A DNA stretch of 64,000 nt. It comes from Guyanagaster necrorhizus. Lineage: Eukaryota; Basidiomycota; Agaricomycetes; Agaricales; Physalacriaceae. Where the stretch lies: contig NW_025064895.1 in NCBI RefSeq assembly GCF_019112545.1, forward strand, positions 302,049 to 366,048, read 5' to 3'. This document shows, one piece after another, positions 12,100-25,974 of the stretch. Numbering within the stretch: position 1 is the stretch's first letter; every line of letters starts with the position of its first letter. Both the position numbers and the translations under genes were made by a program. A model generated the notes under the pieces. That model did not search any database, was not told the origin of the DNA, and was given only the letters and a program-made list of their open reading frames with translations.

Positions 12100-14318
12100 A
12101 TGTCTCTTTCCGGCCAGGCAAGCTCTCCTCATCACCGCCATCGTCAGTCCAAGATTACTGTCGAATATCACCGTCCTTCGAGGGAATCGATACAAGAATA
12201 CAACGCTCTCCTTGCCGTTAGCAACCTACAGGCCTCGAGCAGCCCTTTTGTCCCTTCCAGAGCACCACCACCGCCGCCGCCGCCGAACAGGGCGCAACCA
12301 ATCCGTCCCAGAACCTCGCTTCAAAAACAGAACTCGCGCACTCGAAAGCTCAGTCTGCCGAGCGAGCCGCCTACCGACATGGGTTATTCCACCACCACCG
12401 TGCCCCCGCCCCGTCCAAGCCGAGCCAACACTGCCAATTTAAACGACATTTTTGCCGCGGAGCCGATCCAGCCGCCCCTCGCCCGCCGTCTCTCTACGCC
12501 CGGCCCGCCTCCACCTCCTCGCGACGACTACTATGCCGAGCCTGCCGAAATACTGTCCCCAGCCCCGCAGAGCGAATTTGTTGCAGGCAGGGCACGCAGC
12601 GGCACCACCAGCAAACAGAAGAAGAGCGTCCTTGGCTTTATTTTCAACACCCAGAAGCGACCCGAGATTAGCACACCTTACGACCCTGTCCATCTTACCC
12701 ACGTCGGCTTCAACTCTTCCACTGGAGAGTTCACTGGTCTCCCTAAGGAATGGCAGCAACTCCTTCAAGAGAGCGGCATCTCGCGCCTAGAGCAGGAAAA
12801 AAACCCTCAAGCAGTCATGGAGATTGTCAAGTTCTACCAAGAGGGTCATGGCGATGTCTGGGATAAGATGGGTGCAGTAGAGGCTGAAGAATATCAGGCC
12901 GCGGTAAGTTTTTTGTTTTTCTCCAAATCCATTGTCTTAATATTGTACAGCGTTCTCCGCCTATTCCCCCCAAAAAGTTGCAAACAGCAGTGGCGCCCAG
13001 CGCGTACCGTCCCGCCCCTACGCCTCCGACAACCGTAACGCCTACCCTTGACCGCTCCACATCGCAGAGGGCACCCAGCAACACGAACAAACAGTCCCCC
13101 TCGTCTTCAACAGTCCGCCGCTCCAATACCACCCGCGATAAGCGTTCCCCAGCCCCAGCCCCAGCCCCAACCAAACAACAACAACAACAACATCATCATC
13201 AACAGCAGCCCTCCCCGAAACCATCACCCGGATCCTCCCAGACAGATCTTCCGTTGAAACAACCAGGCCGGAGTCAGCAGCAGCAACAGCCCAGTCCCGC
13301 AGCCCAGAGTCTGGCGAAAGCTGCCGGTGTCGCTACTCCACGTCGAAGAGAGAAAAAGGTCGACAAGGCCAAGGAGGAGGACATTGTCAAACGCCTTCAA
13401 CAGATCTGTACCGATGCCGATCCGACGAGGCTGTACCGGAACCTTGTCAAGATTGGACAGGGGGCTAGTGGGGGCGTGTACACTGCGTATCAGGTGGGCA
13501 CAAACATGAGCGTCGCGATCAAACAAATGGATTTGGAGAAACAGCCCAAGAAGGATCTCATCATTAATGAGATCCTGGTCATGCGCAGCTCCCGTCACCC
13601 CAATATTGTCAACTATATTGACTCCTTCTTGCACAAGAATGACCTCTGGGTCGTAATGGAGTACATGGAAGGTGGCTCGCTAACGGACGTTGTCACTGCC
13701 AATTTAATGACCGAGGGCCAGATTGCAGCGGTCTCACGGGAAACGGCGCAGGGCTTGGAACATCTTCATCGGCATGGTGTGATCCACCGGGATATCAAGT
13801 CGGACAACGTGTTGTTGAGCATGGTCGGTGATATTAAGCTCACAGATTTTGGGTTCTGCGCGCAGATTAGCGATCCTGCGAGCGCGAAACGCACGACGAT
13901 GGTGGGCACGCCGTATTGGATGGCTCCCGAAGTTGTTACAAGGAAGGAGTACGGTCCGAAGGTGGACATATGGAGTCTGGGGATCATGGCGATTGAAATG
14001 ATCGAAGGGGAGCCTCCGTATCTGAACCAGAACCCGCTCAAGGCGCTCTATTTGATCGCGACGAACGGGACACCGACGATTCAGAACCCGGAGAATTTGA
14101 GTTCAGCCTTTAGTGATTATTTGGCGAAAACGTTGGAAGTCGACGCGGAGAAGAGGCCAAATGCGACGCAGTTACTACAGGTTCGTTTTTCGTTTTATTC
14201 GTTGATCGATTACTGAGTCTCCTCGTAGCATCCATTCTTCAAGCTTTCAGAACCTCTAAGGACGCTTGCGCCATTGATCAAGGCTGCCCGTGAAATGGCT
14301 AGCTCCAAGAATAAATGA
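12100..14318 (+). CDS. ste20: PAK-type protein kinase Ste20
   Basis: Predicted 707-residue p21-activated kinase, an effector of Cdc42/Rac that drives mating or filament-growth MAPK signalling and polarity. A Pro-rich N-terminus (run of seven prolines near residue 57) leads to the CRIB motif [15 protein letters not shown] at about residue 189. A low-complexity linker with poly-Gln/His follows, then a kinase domain from about 428 ([46 protein letters not shown]). No pleckstrin-homology domain precedes the CRIB, which argues for Ste20 rather than Cla4. Three exons: 12100-12903, 12951-14180 and 14229-14318, in phase. All catalytic residues are present. Confidence 0.92.
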
Positions 14319-14695
14319 ATGACATTAAGATCCCACGTCTCCGTTTTTGCTTAACTCTCATCTTTTCCGATTATGCGTGGTCCTCGGCGCACCTAGACAA
14401 AAGCATTTATATCCGTCAATCTACTCGTCGTCCTATGTGTACCCCCACGAAGCTTGAAATTGTAATACGAACCGTTTTTCTTTACATTACACTTTCACTA
14501 CCCTTTCCTCTCTTTCAGTATTATTAAAGTTGCCGTCGGATTTTTTTTTTTTTTTCAAGTTGTTAGTGTGCTATTTGATACATATATTGACTGGACCGTG
14601 CTCGTTTACATTGTGATGGAGAAAAAAGATGAATGCAGAAGCGATGCAGAGGAAATTATTATGTAGTGTATCGTAAACCTAACCCTTATAGCCAT
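14319..14695. other. Intergenic, between convergent ste20 and tel1
   Basis: Holds the 3' ends of two convergent genes. A run of 15 T lies at 14541-14555. No gene seen. Confidence 0.5.
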
Positions 14696-17600
14696 GGCTG
14701 CCAACCTGGAATGATTTCGTTAGTTGCAGTATTACGTGAAAAACCAAGTGGAAAAATGGACCGAACGCTTACCTGGAAACATCTGACTCAGATTCTCCGG
14801 GTCCTTCGCCTCCGTGACGAGCCCGCTGACAGTGGACGCCACGCTTAGCGTCTTTTCGAGCTTGCGCGCTACACCACTTAGGGCGCGATCCGCAGCCTCT
14901 TCTGCCCCGCCGCTACTCATATCAATCCCGATCCCCATCAAAGGCTTGTGCATTTGATCCGCCGTGATACTATTTCCATTTGGATTAGAATCGGTTGGCT
15001 GGGCCGCCTTCACCTTGTAGTCGCTCATCGTCCACGTATGCAGCGGATCATACCGGAATACCTCAAGGATGGTCATGATCACGTCGCTTCCTTCTCGGAG
15101 CACTCGCAGCGTTTCCTCGGCACATCGTTGGAAGACCCCGTCAGTTCCAGCGATGCCCATCCCATCGACCATGTCGGGTGTCATGCGGAACGGAACCCGC
15201 TCAGGGACGCGTAACAGCTTACCCTGGTCGAATGCAATGCCCAAATCGATGTGAACCACCGCACCAGAAGAGTTGTCCATAAGAATATTGGACGTATGCC
15301 GGTCCCCGAGCCCCAGGACGTGTCCAACGATGGAAGTCGTAGCAACACTCCGGGTGTAATTCAACCGCATTGTGAACCAGGCTGTTGGTGATTTGTGTCG
15401 TTCTGTAAAGTAGTGCCGCATGACAGGGAGATGACGAGCAACGATTTCGTTGAACTCTGCGAGGATCCCCTGAAGATCATTTTTTGCTTGTGCTTTCGAC
15501 ATCTGTGCCGCCGGACCTCCCTTACTCATCCTGGGTCCATACCGAGAATGAGCAGGAACCAACCAACTGCGCATGGGTGATGTGTTCAGGACAAATTCAA
15601 GGACACCAGCTTGGGTTGAAAGGGGAATCACTTTGTATGAACGCACATGGAGGCTTCGCCGTTTGGTCTCTCGATCGTGATTAAGCACGATGTTGACGAG
15701 ATCGAACACTTGCTCCATAACAGCATCCTGGCGCAGGTCATCGTTGCCTTCACCTTTAAACTACTGAAATGTCAACAAAACTTGACTGTAAACTAGTCAG
15801 GGAAAGCGCACCAATTGCTTATATGGCCTCCCATGAGTGTCAAAACATGTTGTGATTTTGGGAAGGTTGATGCCCCCAGCAGTGTAGAAGACGGTTTCAA
15901 AATGATTAAACCAGGCACAATGTTCATACTTCATAGTAAGATCAATTGGAGTATGAGCAGTCATTATCGGGGCATCGAGATGTCTTCCATTCCTTGGACC
16001 AGCAAGTTTTAGGATTTTCAGTCCTTCCACGACAGGTAAGGGAAAGTGACCGTCCTTGTAGGGACTTTTTGCATACTGCGGATCATTCTTGATACCATAA
16101 GTGGCCCACCCCAACGACACGTCACAAAGGAGATTGACATCCTGCGTACGCTTCACGATGTTGGGCTGGCTTTTCGTCGTCAACTTCTTGAAAATTTCGA
16201 TGGCAGCGGCTCTACGATCAGCCCAGATTTCTCTCTGAGATGAGGTGGTTTTCGTTGTGCCATCCGTTTCGGTGTTCAGGCAGAAAACTTGATACAGGCT
16301 ATGAAACGGATGCTCGGTGCACATGCGCATCATCATGTCTTTCAGAGTTTGCTGACCCTGGGATTTGTCCTTGGCTGATAATCTTGCGGAGAGTTGATGC
16401 TAATACACTCGTCAGCAAAGCGACAAATCAAAGGACGGAAGAAACACACAGCCAAGAAGATGAACTTCCGCGAGGGAACTCGTCTAATGGCGGATGAAAC
16501 AGCGGTTTGCAAATCCTCCTCGTCAAAGTTAGCAAGCCATAGGGAGCAAAGACGGATGGGAGCGTCATCGTCAAACCGATCAGACAAGACCAGGCAACTC
16601 GCATACATAGTAATGGCATGTTCAAGGAATGTGCCACGCTCGTGGAGAATTTGCCCGTAATACGCTGTGTCGTGTTCCAAGACTAACTTAGCCTTTTCCA
16701 GCTCTCGGAGCTCTGCACCACTCCTCAACCTCTGGGATGTGCGGTTCTCAATTTCCTGCTGCTTGCGCTGAACGTAAACTTTGAACCGGATACTGTCTGG
16801 TGACTTGACGATAGCCTGATACTGCTGTGCAGCAAAAATAGCACAAGCGTGATATACGGCAGCGCAAGAATCACTGTTTGTCCGATTCGCACACTTCGCG
16901 ATAATTTCGGAGGCGGGAAGAAAGAAGTCCCTCCAAATGACAGATGGCTTTTCCAGGCATGCTTCCGCGGTCCACGTACCCTATATAATGTTCAGTGAGG
17001 TGAAAGATTTGTAAGAATTGGATAAACACACTAGACATGCATTCATAGCGGCTATCTTAGAAGCGTCTTGCAAGGGAGCAGATCGGCTATCTCGAAGACT
17101 CCTCAAGAGCTCCACGGCGCGCTTTTCTTCATTTTGTGCCCAAAGAACACAGGCGAGTTCCTCAGATACGTCAAAAGTAACGGGGTTCATCAACGTTTCT
17201 GCGTGAATGACGGAGTTTAAAGCAATCTGTACTTGCTGTTCGTTGCGAGCTGCCCGTGAGAGATGCAGGAGACATTGCTTTTCAACTTCCCGCAACGTCT
17301 GTATGAAATCAGACGTCATATCACCCATCTGTTGACGTTCCTCTCGTCGTCGAACTGAACGAACAATGGAGACTCTGGTTGCCATGATGCTTTCCACAAG
17401 CCGGAATCTGTATTTGCGTCATGAAACTCTTGAAGGAGAAACAGGAAAGGAAGCTTACTCTATACCAGGTTCAACCTTCGTGAATCGAGCCCATTCCTTC
17501 AGATCAGTGTTCTTTGACGACACTAATGTCGGGAAAGGCTCGTACGTCGATTGCGAAATTTGATAAAGGCATACTAGATTCTGGATCACTTCTCGAATCT

Positions 17601-20600
17601 GAGTAACATTCTCTGAACCTAAATTCCGTAGTCTTTCCATTTCTCGGAAGATTGAATCGCGAACAATGACATGTCCGACTTCCTCATTCCTTTGGACATG
17701 GATAGCACGTAAAGCAAAGTAGAGTGCCGCGTCGGAGTTCTGGTCTTGTTCTCGTTCCGGTAAATCCCATGTTTCCGTCCTCCAGCCTAATTTATAGTTC
17801 ATGCAAGTGGACTTATCCCCAAAGAAATTCTGGGAGGTCTTGTTTGCAAGATGATTGAAACCAAATGAATGAATGGATTGGAGTAAGCCCTCCATATCTC
17901 GCGGGTCTTTGCTCCCAGCCTCTAGAGCGGCGCCGTGGAAACGAAATGCCTTGTCCCACTGATTCTCGTGGTGAAAACGATTGATCAGAAATTCTCGAAG
18001 ATCTAGAGGCTTGATCCCATAGAATCCGTCGGGTTCATCGATGTTACTGTAGATGTTGTACATTATCTGTTCGACCGATGGATCTTTGGCGAGATTTCGG
18101 CTCCCGTTCTCGGCAGCAAGCTCCAAAAAGAGGAGAGCAGTGGTATACGAACCGCATGTGATTGCGTTCCGTGCCAGAAGAACAAAGTCGATGGCGAGCC
18201 ATTTATTATAAGCAAGAAGGTCGCTCGATGGCTGAGGAGGTGGAATCTGGCGTAGATGAAGAACAATATCGATGATGGATCGCACACATGGCATTGCTGC
18301 GTGTTCGAAGCGAAGAACCGATTCGAAGTAACGAGAAAGAGTTTCGCAGTACTTCTGACGATCTGACCCCTGCAAGAGATATTGCACGAGTATTGGTAAC
18401 ATGTCCTCAGCAAAGAGGAGATCTGACTGGAGAACAGGGCTGATTTGGGCAAAGTAGGCATTTTTACTGGCCGAAAGGTCGCTGAGGAGTGTGCAGATAG
18501 GGCCTATCCATGAGACAAAATCTTTAGAAGATTCTAGATAAGCCTCCGAAGAGAGTTCGTTTATGTCAGCGGTGGGTCGGGATATCGGATCGAAAGAAAA
18601 ATCTTGGAGATAGCCAACTTCTTCCACATATCCTTTATCCTGCGCAGAAAATTCTGCGACGCCAGCAATAGCTCGCAGAGTGTGGTATGCGGCATGGCGG
18701 CGAGAAACATCACTTCCTTCAAGCAATGTCAGGAGGGAAGAGATAATGACAACAAAAGGATCCGCCCGGGATGCTTCCCGCTTCCTTCCTGAAGTAAGAT
18801 CACTTCCAAACCCACGGATGAGCCCCTTGTTCCATATGAGTAGGTTAGCGAAAGCATCGACATCCAGACGATTCAGGCGATCAGACTTTGGAATGCTTTC
18901 CTTCAATCGCCAGAAATCTGTGTTTGCAAATTGGCCTTCATCGTACCCATTTTGATTCGCGCGATCGCTAAGCGCAACTACAAGCCTGAATTTGTTCGAC
19001 GTTATGGCATTGTCGTTGAGGGTATGTGATACTGATAAAGCACCAGTCGCGGTGTAAAGTTCTCCGAGGTCTCCTGAGGGCTTTTCGGACCATGCTGGAA
19101 GGGCAAGCAGCACTTGATGCTCCAACTGGGCGACCCGAAACACCATGAGAGCCTGTTCATCAATCCATTGACAAAGATCATGTCCCAATTCCTTGGTGGA
19201 AGGCTCGGCAGCTAAAGAATAATCGTACGCGAGACGGCTGACTCGGATTAGAATGTCAGGGAAGCGGCGATTAGTCCGCACCTGCTGACGATACATCATG
19301 AAGCACCAATTGAGAATAGATTGAGCACCACGAGCAAGATCCAAATGGCACATCAGGGATATGGCTCCACGCATCAGGACATGTAAAAGTGTTGCGTTGT
19401 CAAACGCCTCATGCAGATACGCAACCCACACACAAATACTATTCATGAGGCGAACTTGTTCGTTTACCAGAAATGACTTTTCAATGCCAGCGAAAAGGTC
19501 TTGAAGGACGTGGTACGTCAGGGCCTTTTCATGTTCCTTCCATGGGGCGGTGCCTCGAAGCCATTCCAGACAATGCAAGATGGTGGAAATTGTATAGCAT
19601 GGCAGAGTGGGCTGATGCGTGATGAAATTCTCCACCCTGCGATATTCTACCAGCGCGATGAAGGTCTGTACCCGCTTGCCCTTCTTAACGTCAATATTGT
19701 GAAGACCAGTAGCAATGGCCCCAACGGATGAAACATCATAGTCGAGTATGGTACGGAGGATCGCTGAAACAACAGCGTCCAGCTTGGAAGCAAGGAGAAC
19801 ATGAAAAGCAGATACGCTCTCGACTCTCATCCTTTGCAACAGCAAAGAATCGAGAATATCTTCATCCGGATTTGACGTAGGAGGCTTCAACAACAAGTGT
19901 TGACCAACGATATCACCAAAACAATCTCGTATGCCAGCGGCAATAGGTTTTTGGATCACTTTACAATGATTCTCGAACTGTCGTTGTCCGAGAATTGCAG
20001 TGGCAGGGTCTCCGGCAGTCTCCGCTAATACATTGGAAGGAGTAAAAAGGGGAAAGGTAGCGAGCGCGCACTCTTTGCGGTTCTTGTACCCCAATATGTG
20101 CGGAGGAAATTTGAGGCCATCTTTCTTCGCAACGATGATAGAATATGCCAGCGAAGATGCGTAAGCTTCGAAGAGCTGAAAGGACGAGACTAATCCGAGT
20201 CTCTGCGTAACGCTACGCAAGATAGCCTCGATATGTGAAGTGTATGTGTCCTCAAATAACGTGGGTTCTATGAGATGCCAATATGACAACCGTCGTGCAG
20301 CCGAGCTGACGATGATGATATTCGCCAGGGATAGCATCCGGGTAAGAATGCCTTCATAGCTGATGCGACATTGAGCACCTTAACAAAGACTGAAGGAAGA
20401 GTGGAGTCCACGTACTCATCAAGATTGACTGCATAACGACTTTTAATATCGGCATACACTACGTTTGGATCTCTCTCCGTTTTCTGGGCAAATGAAAACA
20501 GGTGCGCATTGGCAACTGCCGCTCGAAAACGGACACGTATATCAAAATCCCCAACCATGAGTGGTAAGAGAGTGGCCGGAGAAATAACAAAATTGTTGGG

Positions 20601-23600
20601 CTCGTCTTCCTCCACTTCGAAGAATGGCCATCCAGAGAGGGAGTGGTTCTCCACCACAAACCTATCGTACAATCGTACGAGTATCTCACGCACTTTCCAA
20701 GACTTGATAGTGCCTGTCTTCAACGCTTGAGCCATTTCTGATAGGAGTCGTACACCATGCTCGCTACCGGGTCCATCAGCTTCATTGATAGGAATCCAGA
20801 TAAGAAGAATCGATTCCAAAAAATGACCAATGAGCGACTGATATTTCTCGTTTCTTGCGTACGGATACTTGTTAGATAGATCGATGATGCCAGCCAAGAA
20901 CTTCTGAAGCGCATCGACCCCGAGATAAAGAGTCTTGCATCGAAACTTCTCGCCAAGAACCGAACAAAGCAAAATGAATCGGTCGGAATGGTCTTCTTGG
21001 CAACTGAGCACTATGTCCAACAGTTCATTGTCACGAGTAGGCTCTCCCGATAACGACTGAAGGATAGGAACGGTTGCCAAAAAAGACATACAGGTGTCGG
21101 CGATCAGACGAACATTGGTGATGTCATCCCAATCAGACAGCTGCCTTGAACCGGTCCTGACAGGGCCAAAGTCAACGTCCATGACATCGTCCTGTAATTG
21201 GTGTCCAGCCAGGATACGCAACATGTCAAGCATTGTGGTTTTAACGACTTGTAGATGATCAGGCTATCATGAAAGACTGTCAGTACCCTTCATATTGGTC
21301 ACAAAATGCTACGCACTTCAAGAGTACGCCAGATGATTCTTTGAAAGTCCATCCTGCTGGAGCGTTTCTGGTCGAAATACTGCTGTGGGTCTGACACCAA
21401 ATCCTGCAGCACCCGAGCCCTGATTCCTGAATTAATGTCCGGAGGCAAGAGATCAACAAAAGGAATGTCGTTGGCACGCGGCCCCCCTGTGGATATCAGA
21501 GGTTCCAAAGCCTGAATGACAACCGCCTTTTCTGCCGTCGTCCATGGGGTCTCCCGTAACAAGGGCAGAAGTAGGGCGACGACCTTCCCTGCTTGCTTCA
21601 CTGTGAGGATGTCCAACTTCATGCCATTATGGACGAGGGAACATTGAAAGCAGAGCGCTATGACCGCAAAATCCAAACAAATCCGGACACCTGTAGCAGA
21701 GTGAGGCCGCTTCGCTTCTGTCCGGGCCTTCCACTTCTGGTGTACATGCTCCAGTATTTCTAACATGAATTGGGATAAGCGTCGTTGTCGATGACCCATG
21801 TCTAAAAGTGCAGTCTCCTGCGGGAGAACTTCCGAGATGTAGGTAGGAGAAACCTTCATCCCCTCATTAGAGGGGACGAACTGCGGCAACTTGGCATCCA
21901 GCAGAAAATCTCGAATGACCTGCGTCCGTTTCTCCTGCTCGACTACCTGAACAAGCTCAGAAACCGGAAGCAGCGTCCTGCATACGACTTCTGTTCGTCT
22001 TGAAAATCCACAGACAGTCTCTAGCAGATGCATCAGATCCTTAGCCATGTAGGACGGTATCTCTCCGTCAACTATGCGCCCTAACTTCCAGCACCCTACC
22101 AGCCAAGTCAACACCTTGTCCTCAAGTTGCATACGGTACAACCGGACGTCTTGGCTCGCCATGGTCAAACAACGGGAGAGGAATAAGCATACCGAGTCAT
22201 AGGGATAGTTAGGGCCCTGGACTTCGAGATCTTTGGTAAGCATCTCGATATCTGCCAGGATTTGTGGAGCATGGAGAGGTGGGTGGGTGAATTTGTGAGT
22301 ATGAGAGTCAACGTGCAGTAATAGCGCTCTAGCAGCATGACAGGCGGCTCTGCACACCCCTGAGGTTGTCGCACGCCGCATGGCATTCGTCCATATTGTC
22401 TCCCAAACTCCCTGATCGCAAATCAATGGGCGATCAGTAGATGGGCCTCCCGACGTCGGAAACCGACTCTCCAGACGATCAGCATGAGCTATACCGGCAA
22501 TGCACAAAAATGCCCATGACTGAACCGTACTGTCGTCCACCTGAAGAGTTCCCAACAACAGTGTGATCAACTGCCTCTGGAGATCGCCATGTAAAAGAGA
22601 CCAGTGGTAGTCGATGATGAACAGAAGTCGTTGAAAGGCAGGAATGCGATTGAGCCCTACATCATCTAGAATTTCGCTCATCGGGTCGCGCTCATCTCCT
22701 TCCTGGTTCAATCGAGACCGCTTCTTTCGACTGCGATCGACTGAAACCATAGATTCACGAAGCAAATAAAGCTAGAATTCATTGATGCATCAGATGCAAT
22801 CCGCCAAAAGCTTCCGAACTTACTTTCACTACAGCATCGGCCTGGAGCTTTAGTGCCGCCCAAAGAAACGCTTGCACACGACCAAACTTTTGGCTAACAC
22901 GAAATGACCGCGCCCCAAAAGCCGCATTTTTCTCCTCTTCATCGTCATCTTCGGATAGCGAGTCATTGAAGCCCAGCCTCAATGATTCGATTGAGAGCTC
23001 GCCCCATTTGCAACCAGGAGCGTCTTTCATCCTATCTAGCGTATTCCACAGGTCACCTGTCCAAGCATAAGTGTCATCTGGGTCTGTGGCAGTCATGAAG
23101 GGATATAAGACGTGAAGAACGGAAATGAGATCCGGTAACATATTGCTCTCCTTCACAGCCCAAACGGAAGAGACCGTCAAGTGTGCCCACGCCTTTCGAG
23201 CAAACTCTATGGTAGCATCCCGGCGGTTTAACGCAATATGAGAGAGCGTTGCCAAGAGAAGTTTGAGGTAGTCTGAGCTAGGCTTAGAGTACAGCTCGAG
23301 GTATCGGTACAATCGGTCAAGGATAGATGCAGCAACCAGAGGCGTGTCGGGATTAAGGATGTAATCGTTTGCCGAGGGGATACGCATAAGTGAGACGAGA
23401 AGTTCACCGCACTGTGTCTGTTCCGGGGAAGCAGACACAACACGACGGCTATTCTGCAATTTTCGCCTCCTGGAGGATGACTGGGTGTTTGGATCGTTTT
23501 CTTGTGATGCGTCGTCGCTGAATTTATATGTGAGAGAGTCCCCAAGAAGGATGTTGAATGCTCTTTCCACCAACGACGTCCACTTGTCTCGAGGGAGGTG

Positions 23601-24020
23601 GTCTGCATGAGGACTGTGCTTTGCCAAACAGGTCAGAATTTTGAGGAACGACAAGGCGACACTCGGAATAAGGTCTCCTTGGTTTCTCATGCTCTTCATT
23701 GAGCCGTCAATAATCGTCTTGACAGTCTTGGATAAGAATTGAGTGTAGGCATGGTCGACAGTCGTTCGTATCACGTCCGCCACTGATTCCATCCTCTTCC
23801 CCGGCGCTGCCGCTTCCTTTTTATCAGCGTACGCCTTTTCCTTATAAAAGCAAAGGAAAAGGGACTCAAAGGTCTGGCGCCATAGCTGTTCGTCTACAAA
23901 CCGCACAACGTTAGGCTGCACGAGGAGGTCCTTGAGGTTTGAAACAGCGGCCATGCGTGTTCGGAGTGCATCGCTCTCGACATCTCGAAGATGGCGCCGA
24001 ATTGTGTCTACGTTGCTCAT
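14696..24020 (-). CDS. tel1: Tel1/ATM-type PI3K-like checkpoint kinase
   Basis: Very large protein kinase, by estimate close to 2,900 residues, that senses double-strand breaks with the MRN complex and maintains telomeres. It starts with a TAN-like segment (NVDTIRRHLRDVESD at the N-terminus), followed by long helical repeats. The FAT region includes RLCSLWLANF and the spliced FIFLAHQL. The kinase domain has GGINLPKI, DDLRQDAVMEQVFDLVN, the catalytic GLGDRHTSNIL and the metal-binding HIDLGIAF. The last intron joins SQMFPG to WQPWL and stop at 14696, the canonical FATC end. About ten introns are needed. One near 20390, with a GTACGT donor, restores the frame between DEY and the block RMLSLANIIIVSSAARR. 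I found no break, so the gene appears functional. Confidence 0.92.
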
Positions 24021-25046
24021 TGCCGCCGCCGTAGAAGGGGTGAGAAGAGAGAGGGTAGCATGAGTTTGCCACTGGATGCAAGTGAAAGAATTGCATCCGA
24101 GTCTCGAGACGCGTTTTCGATACTTCGGCCCGCATTCCGAGCGACAGCGTAAAAAGTTTCGAGGTCCCACGAGAAGTTGTGAAATTCTTGACTCTCGAGA
24201 TTTTATATTGCTCGGCGAACTTTCCGAAGAGGACGAGTGCTTGACTGAACTTGAAGCACAGAAACAATATAAATTGTTGCGGACTCATGGACCACTATAC
24301 TAACAGAAAATGCTTTACCGAAATACTACCAACCGCGGTGAACCAACAGATAGCTAGAACACTAAATATGAGAAGGACACTACAGAAACATGGAGTGTCT
24401 AGGATACCTGAATGAGTTTAATTACCATAACCATGGCCGCGACCATCTGAGAACCTAGCATCTGAGCCCTTGTTGCAAAGTATCCTCATTTTTAGTCACC
24501 AAGTAAATATTCTAGCGGGGAAGAGGTGTCAGTGACAGAACCACATAAAACAAAGATCCCTACAACAGGCGAAGCCGCCCAGATATCCGGCAATTGGCTG
24601 GTTAGCTCGAAATCACACACGAGTTCATTAGTCTGACCAGGCCAGCATTATGTCCGGTTTCGAACCGTCCGAATTAATCCAATGTACTAGGTGGAGGAAT
24701 TAATAACTCAATCCTATATTCAGAAGCATGGGATTCCCGAGGAGCATTTACCATTCAACTCCTTTGACGTGGGATGTATTGACCATATCGCAGATTGGGC
24801 AAAAATATGAGGGTCAGACGGTGGGACCCAATTAGGGAGCGCTGTGAATGCTTGAGATAAATGTCCAGCTGGAGATGGAATGTCATGGAATACTCTGGTT
24901 CACATTTATGAGTCCCGCTGTACTGTGACAGCATGAGGATCTAATTATCGTATGAATTTCGGATCGTCTCACCTTTGAGTACCATGGGCTAACTGCGACC
25001 CTTTAATTCCAAGAAAGAGAGGTTCAGGGAATCCTAGTTCTATACT
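24021..25046. other. Intergenic region, tel1 promoter side
   Basis: About 1 kb with no coding region, RNA gene or repeat that I can support. It contains the tel1 promoter and the downstream flank of a possible small minus-strand gene. Confidence 0.4.
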
Positions 25047-25494
25047 CTAGTAAGCCATATAATGCATAATACAGGGTGGACTGCGCACAGTAATAACCAC
25101 GTCAAAGGGACCATTTCCAGACATAGTTGCTCTTATCTTGACGAGGAGATCATTCTCAGGACGAACTAAATTGATGCACGACCTGCAGAGCAAAGAGTGG
25201 ACAATGGATGTAGGACGGTTACGTATCTCACATTGAAGAATCGACGGTCCCAATAGGCCTCCAATTTTCATTGCGAACTTGAAGACGGCAAGTGTAAGTG
25301 ACGAAAGGGACGGCTGACGGGGACGTGCTACGTTTTGTACGTCAGAAACAGTGCGTGACCCGCGAACTAGATATTTTTGTGGGAAAGGAGGAAGCCCGTG
25401 AGCCACACGCTTCCCACTTGTCTCCGAAGATGCCGGCGAGTCGCGACAAACCAGAGGCGAAGAATATTAAAACGACGAACGGTAGCCTAGTCAT
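25047..25494 (-). CDS. Possible small secreted protein, perhaps ML/NPC2-like
   Basis: Tentative gene. A Met at 25494 opens a typical signal peptide (MTRLPFVVLIFFASGLSRLAG), then GDKWEACG, reminiscent of the W-x-x-CG start of ML-domain (NPC2-like) lipid-binding proteins. Two plausible GT-AG introns lead to LTLAVFKFAMKIGG and then to the segment SGNGPFDVVITVRSPPC, which resembles the last strand of such domains. The middle of an ML domain seems too short, and the frame of the last exon is not certain. It may be a truncated copy or chance. What is directly seen is the hydrophobic leader and open frame; the family is a guess. Confidence 0.25.
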
Positions 25495-25974
25495 GACCGT
25501 GGATATGGGATGAAGACGCAAGGCGGATTCAGGTCCCATATAATGTATGATACAAAAAACCGGTAAGGAAAGTCTATAATCGACTCGGGAGTTAACGTTT
25601 AGAATAACACGCCAATGTACAATTTCGTACACGTATTCCAAAGTCTTCCGCATGCACTCATCACGAAGGGTGAGCCCACAGCGGAGTCAGAGTTTCTGTT
25701 GCAATGTCAGCAGTCTTTCCGCTAAAGTTTACTCTAGGTAAAAAGGAATAACGTACTGATAAGTCAACGTTGTGAGTTGTAGGCAGTAAATGCGGCCCGG
25801 AGACCCGAACACCGTAACGTCGACGGCCCGGTGACAGCCCAAGTTTTTGAGCAAACTTGTTGCAAAGATCATCTGCGCGGCTCACACAGTTGACACCGGC
25901 CCGATGAAACTCAAAGGTATTTAAGTCATGCCAACTTGAAATCAACATCACCTACCCCTCAGTCTTCGAACACG
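25495..25974. other. Divergent intergenic region
   Basis: About 480 bases between the possible secreted-protein gene and the epimerase gene. No coding signal seen; probably promoters. Confidence 0.35.

Noticed and set aside
13180..13220. CAA/CAT-rich tract in ste20 as an unusual repeat
   Set aside because: It simply encodes a poly-Gln/His linker, which is common in fungal PAK kinases.
14541..14555. Poly-T run as a possible retroposon tail
   Set aside because: No flanking target-site duplication or element body is visible; it lies in an ordinary intergenic region.
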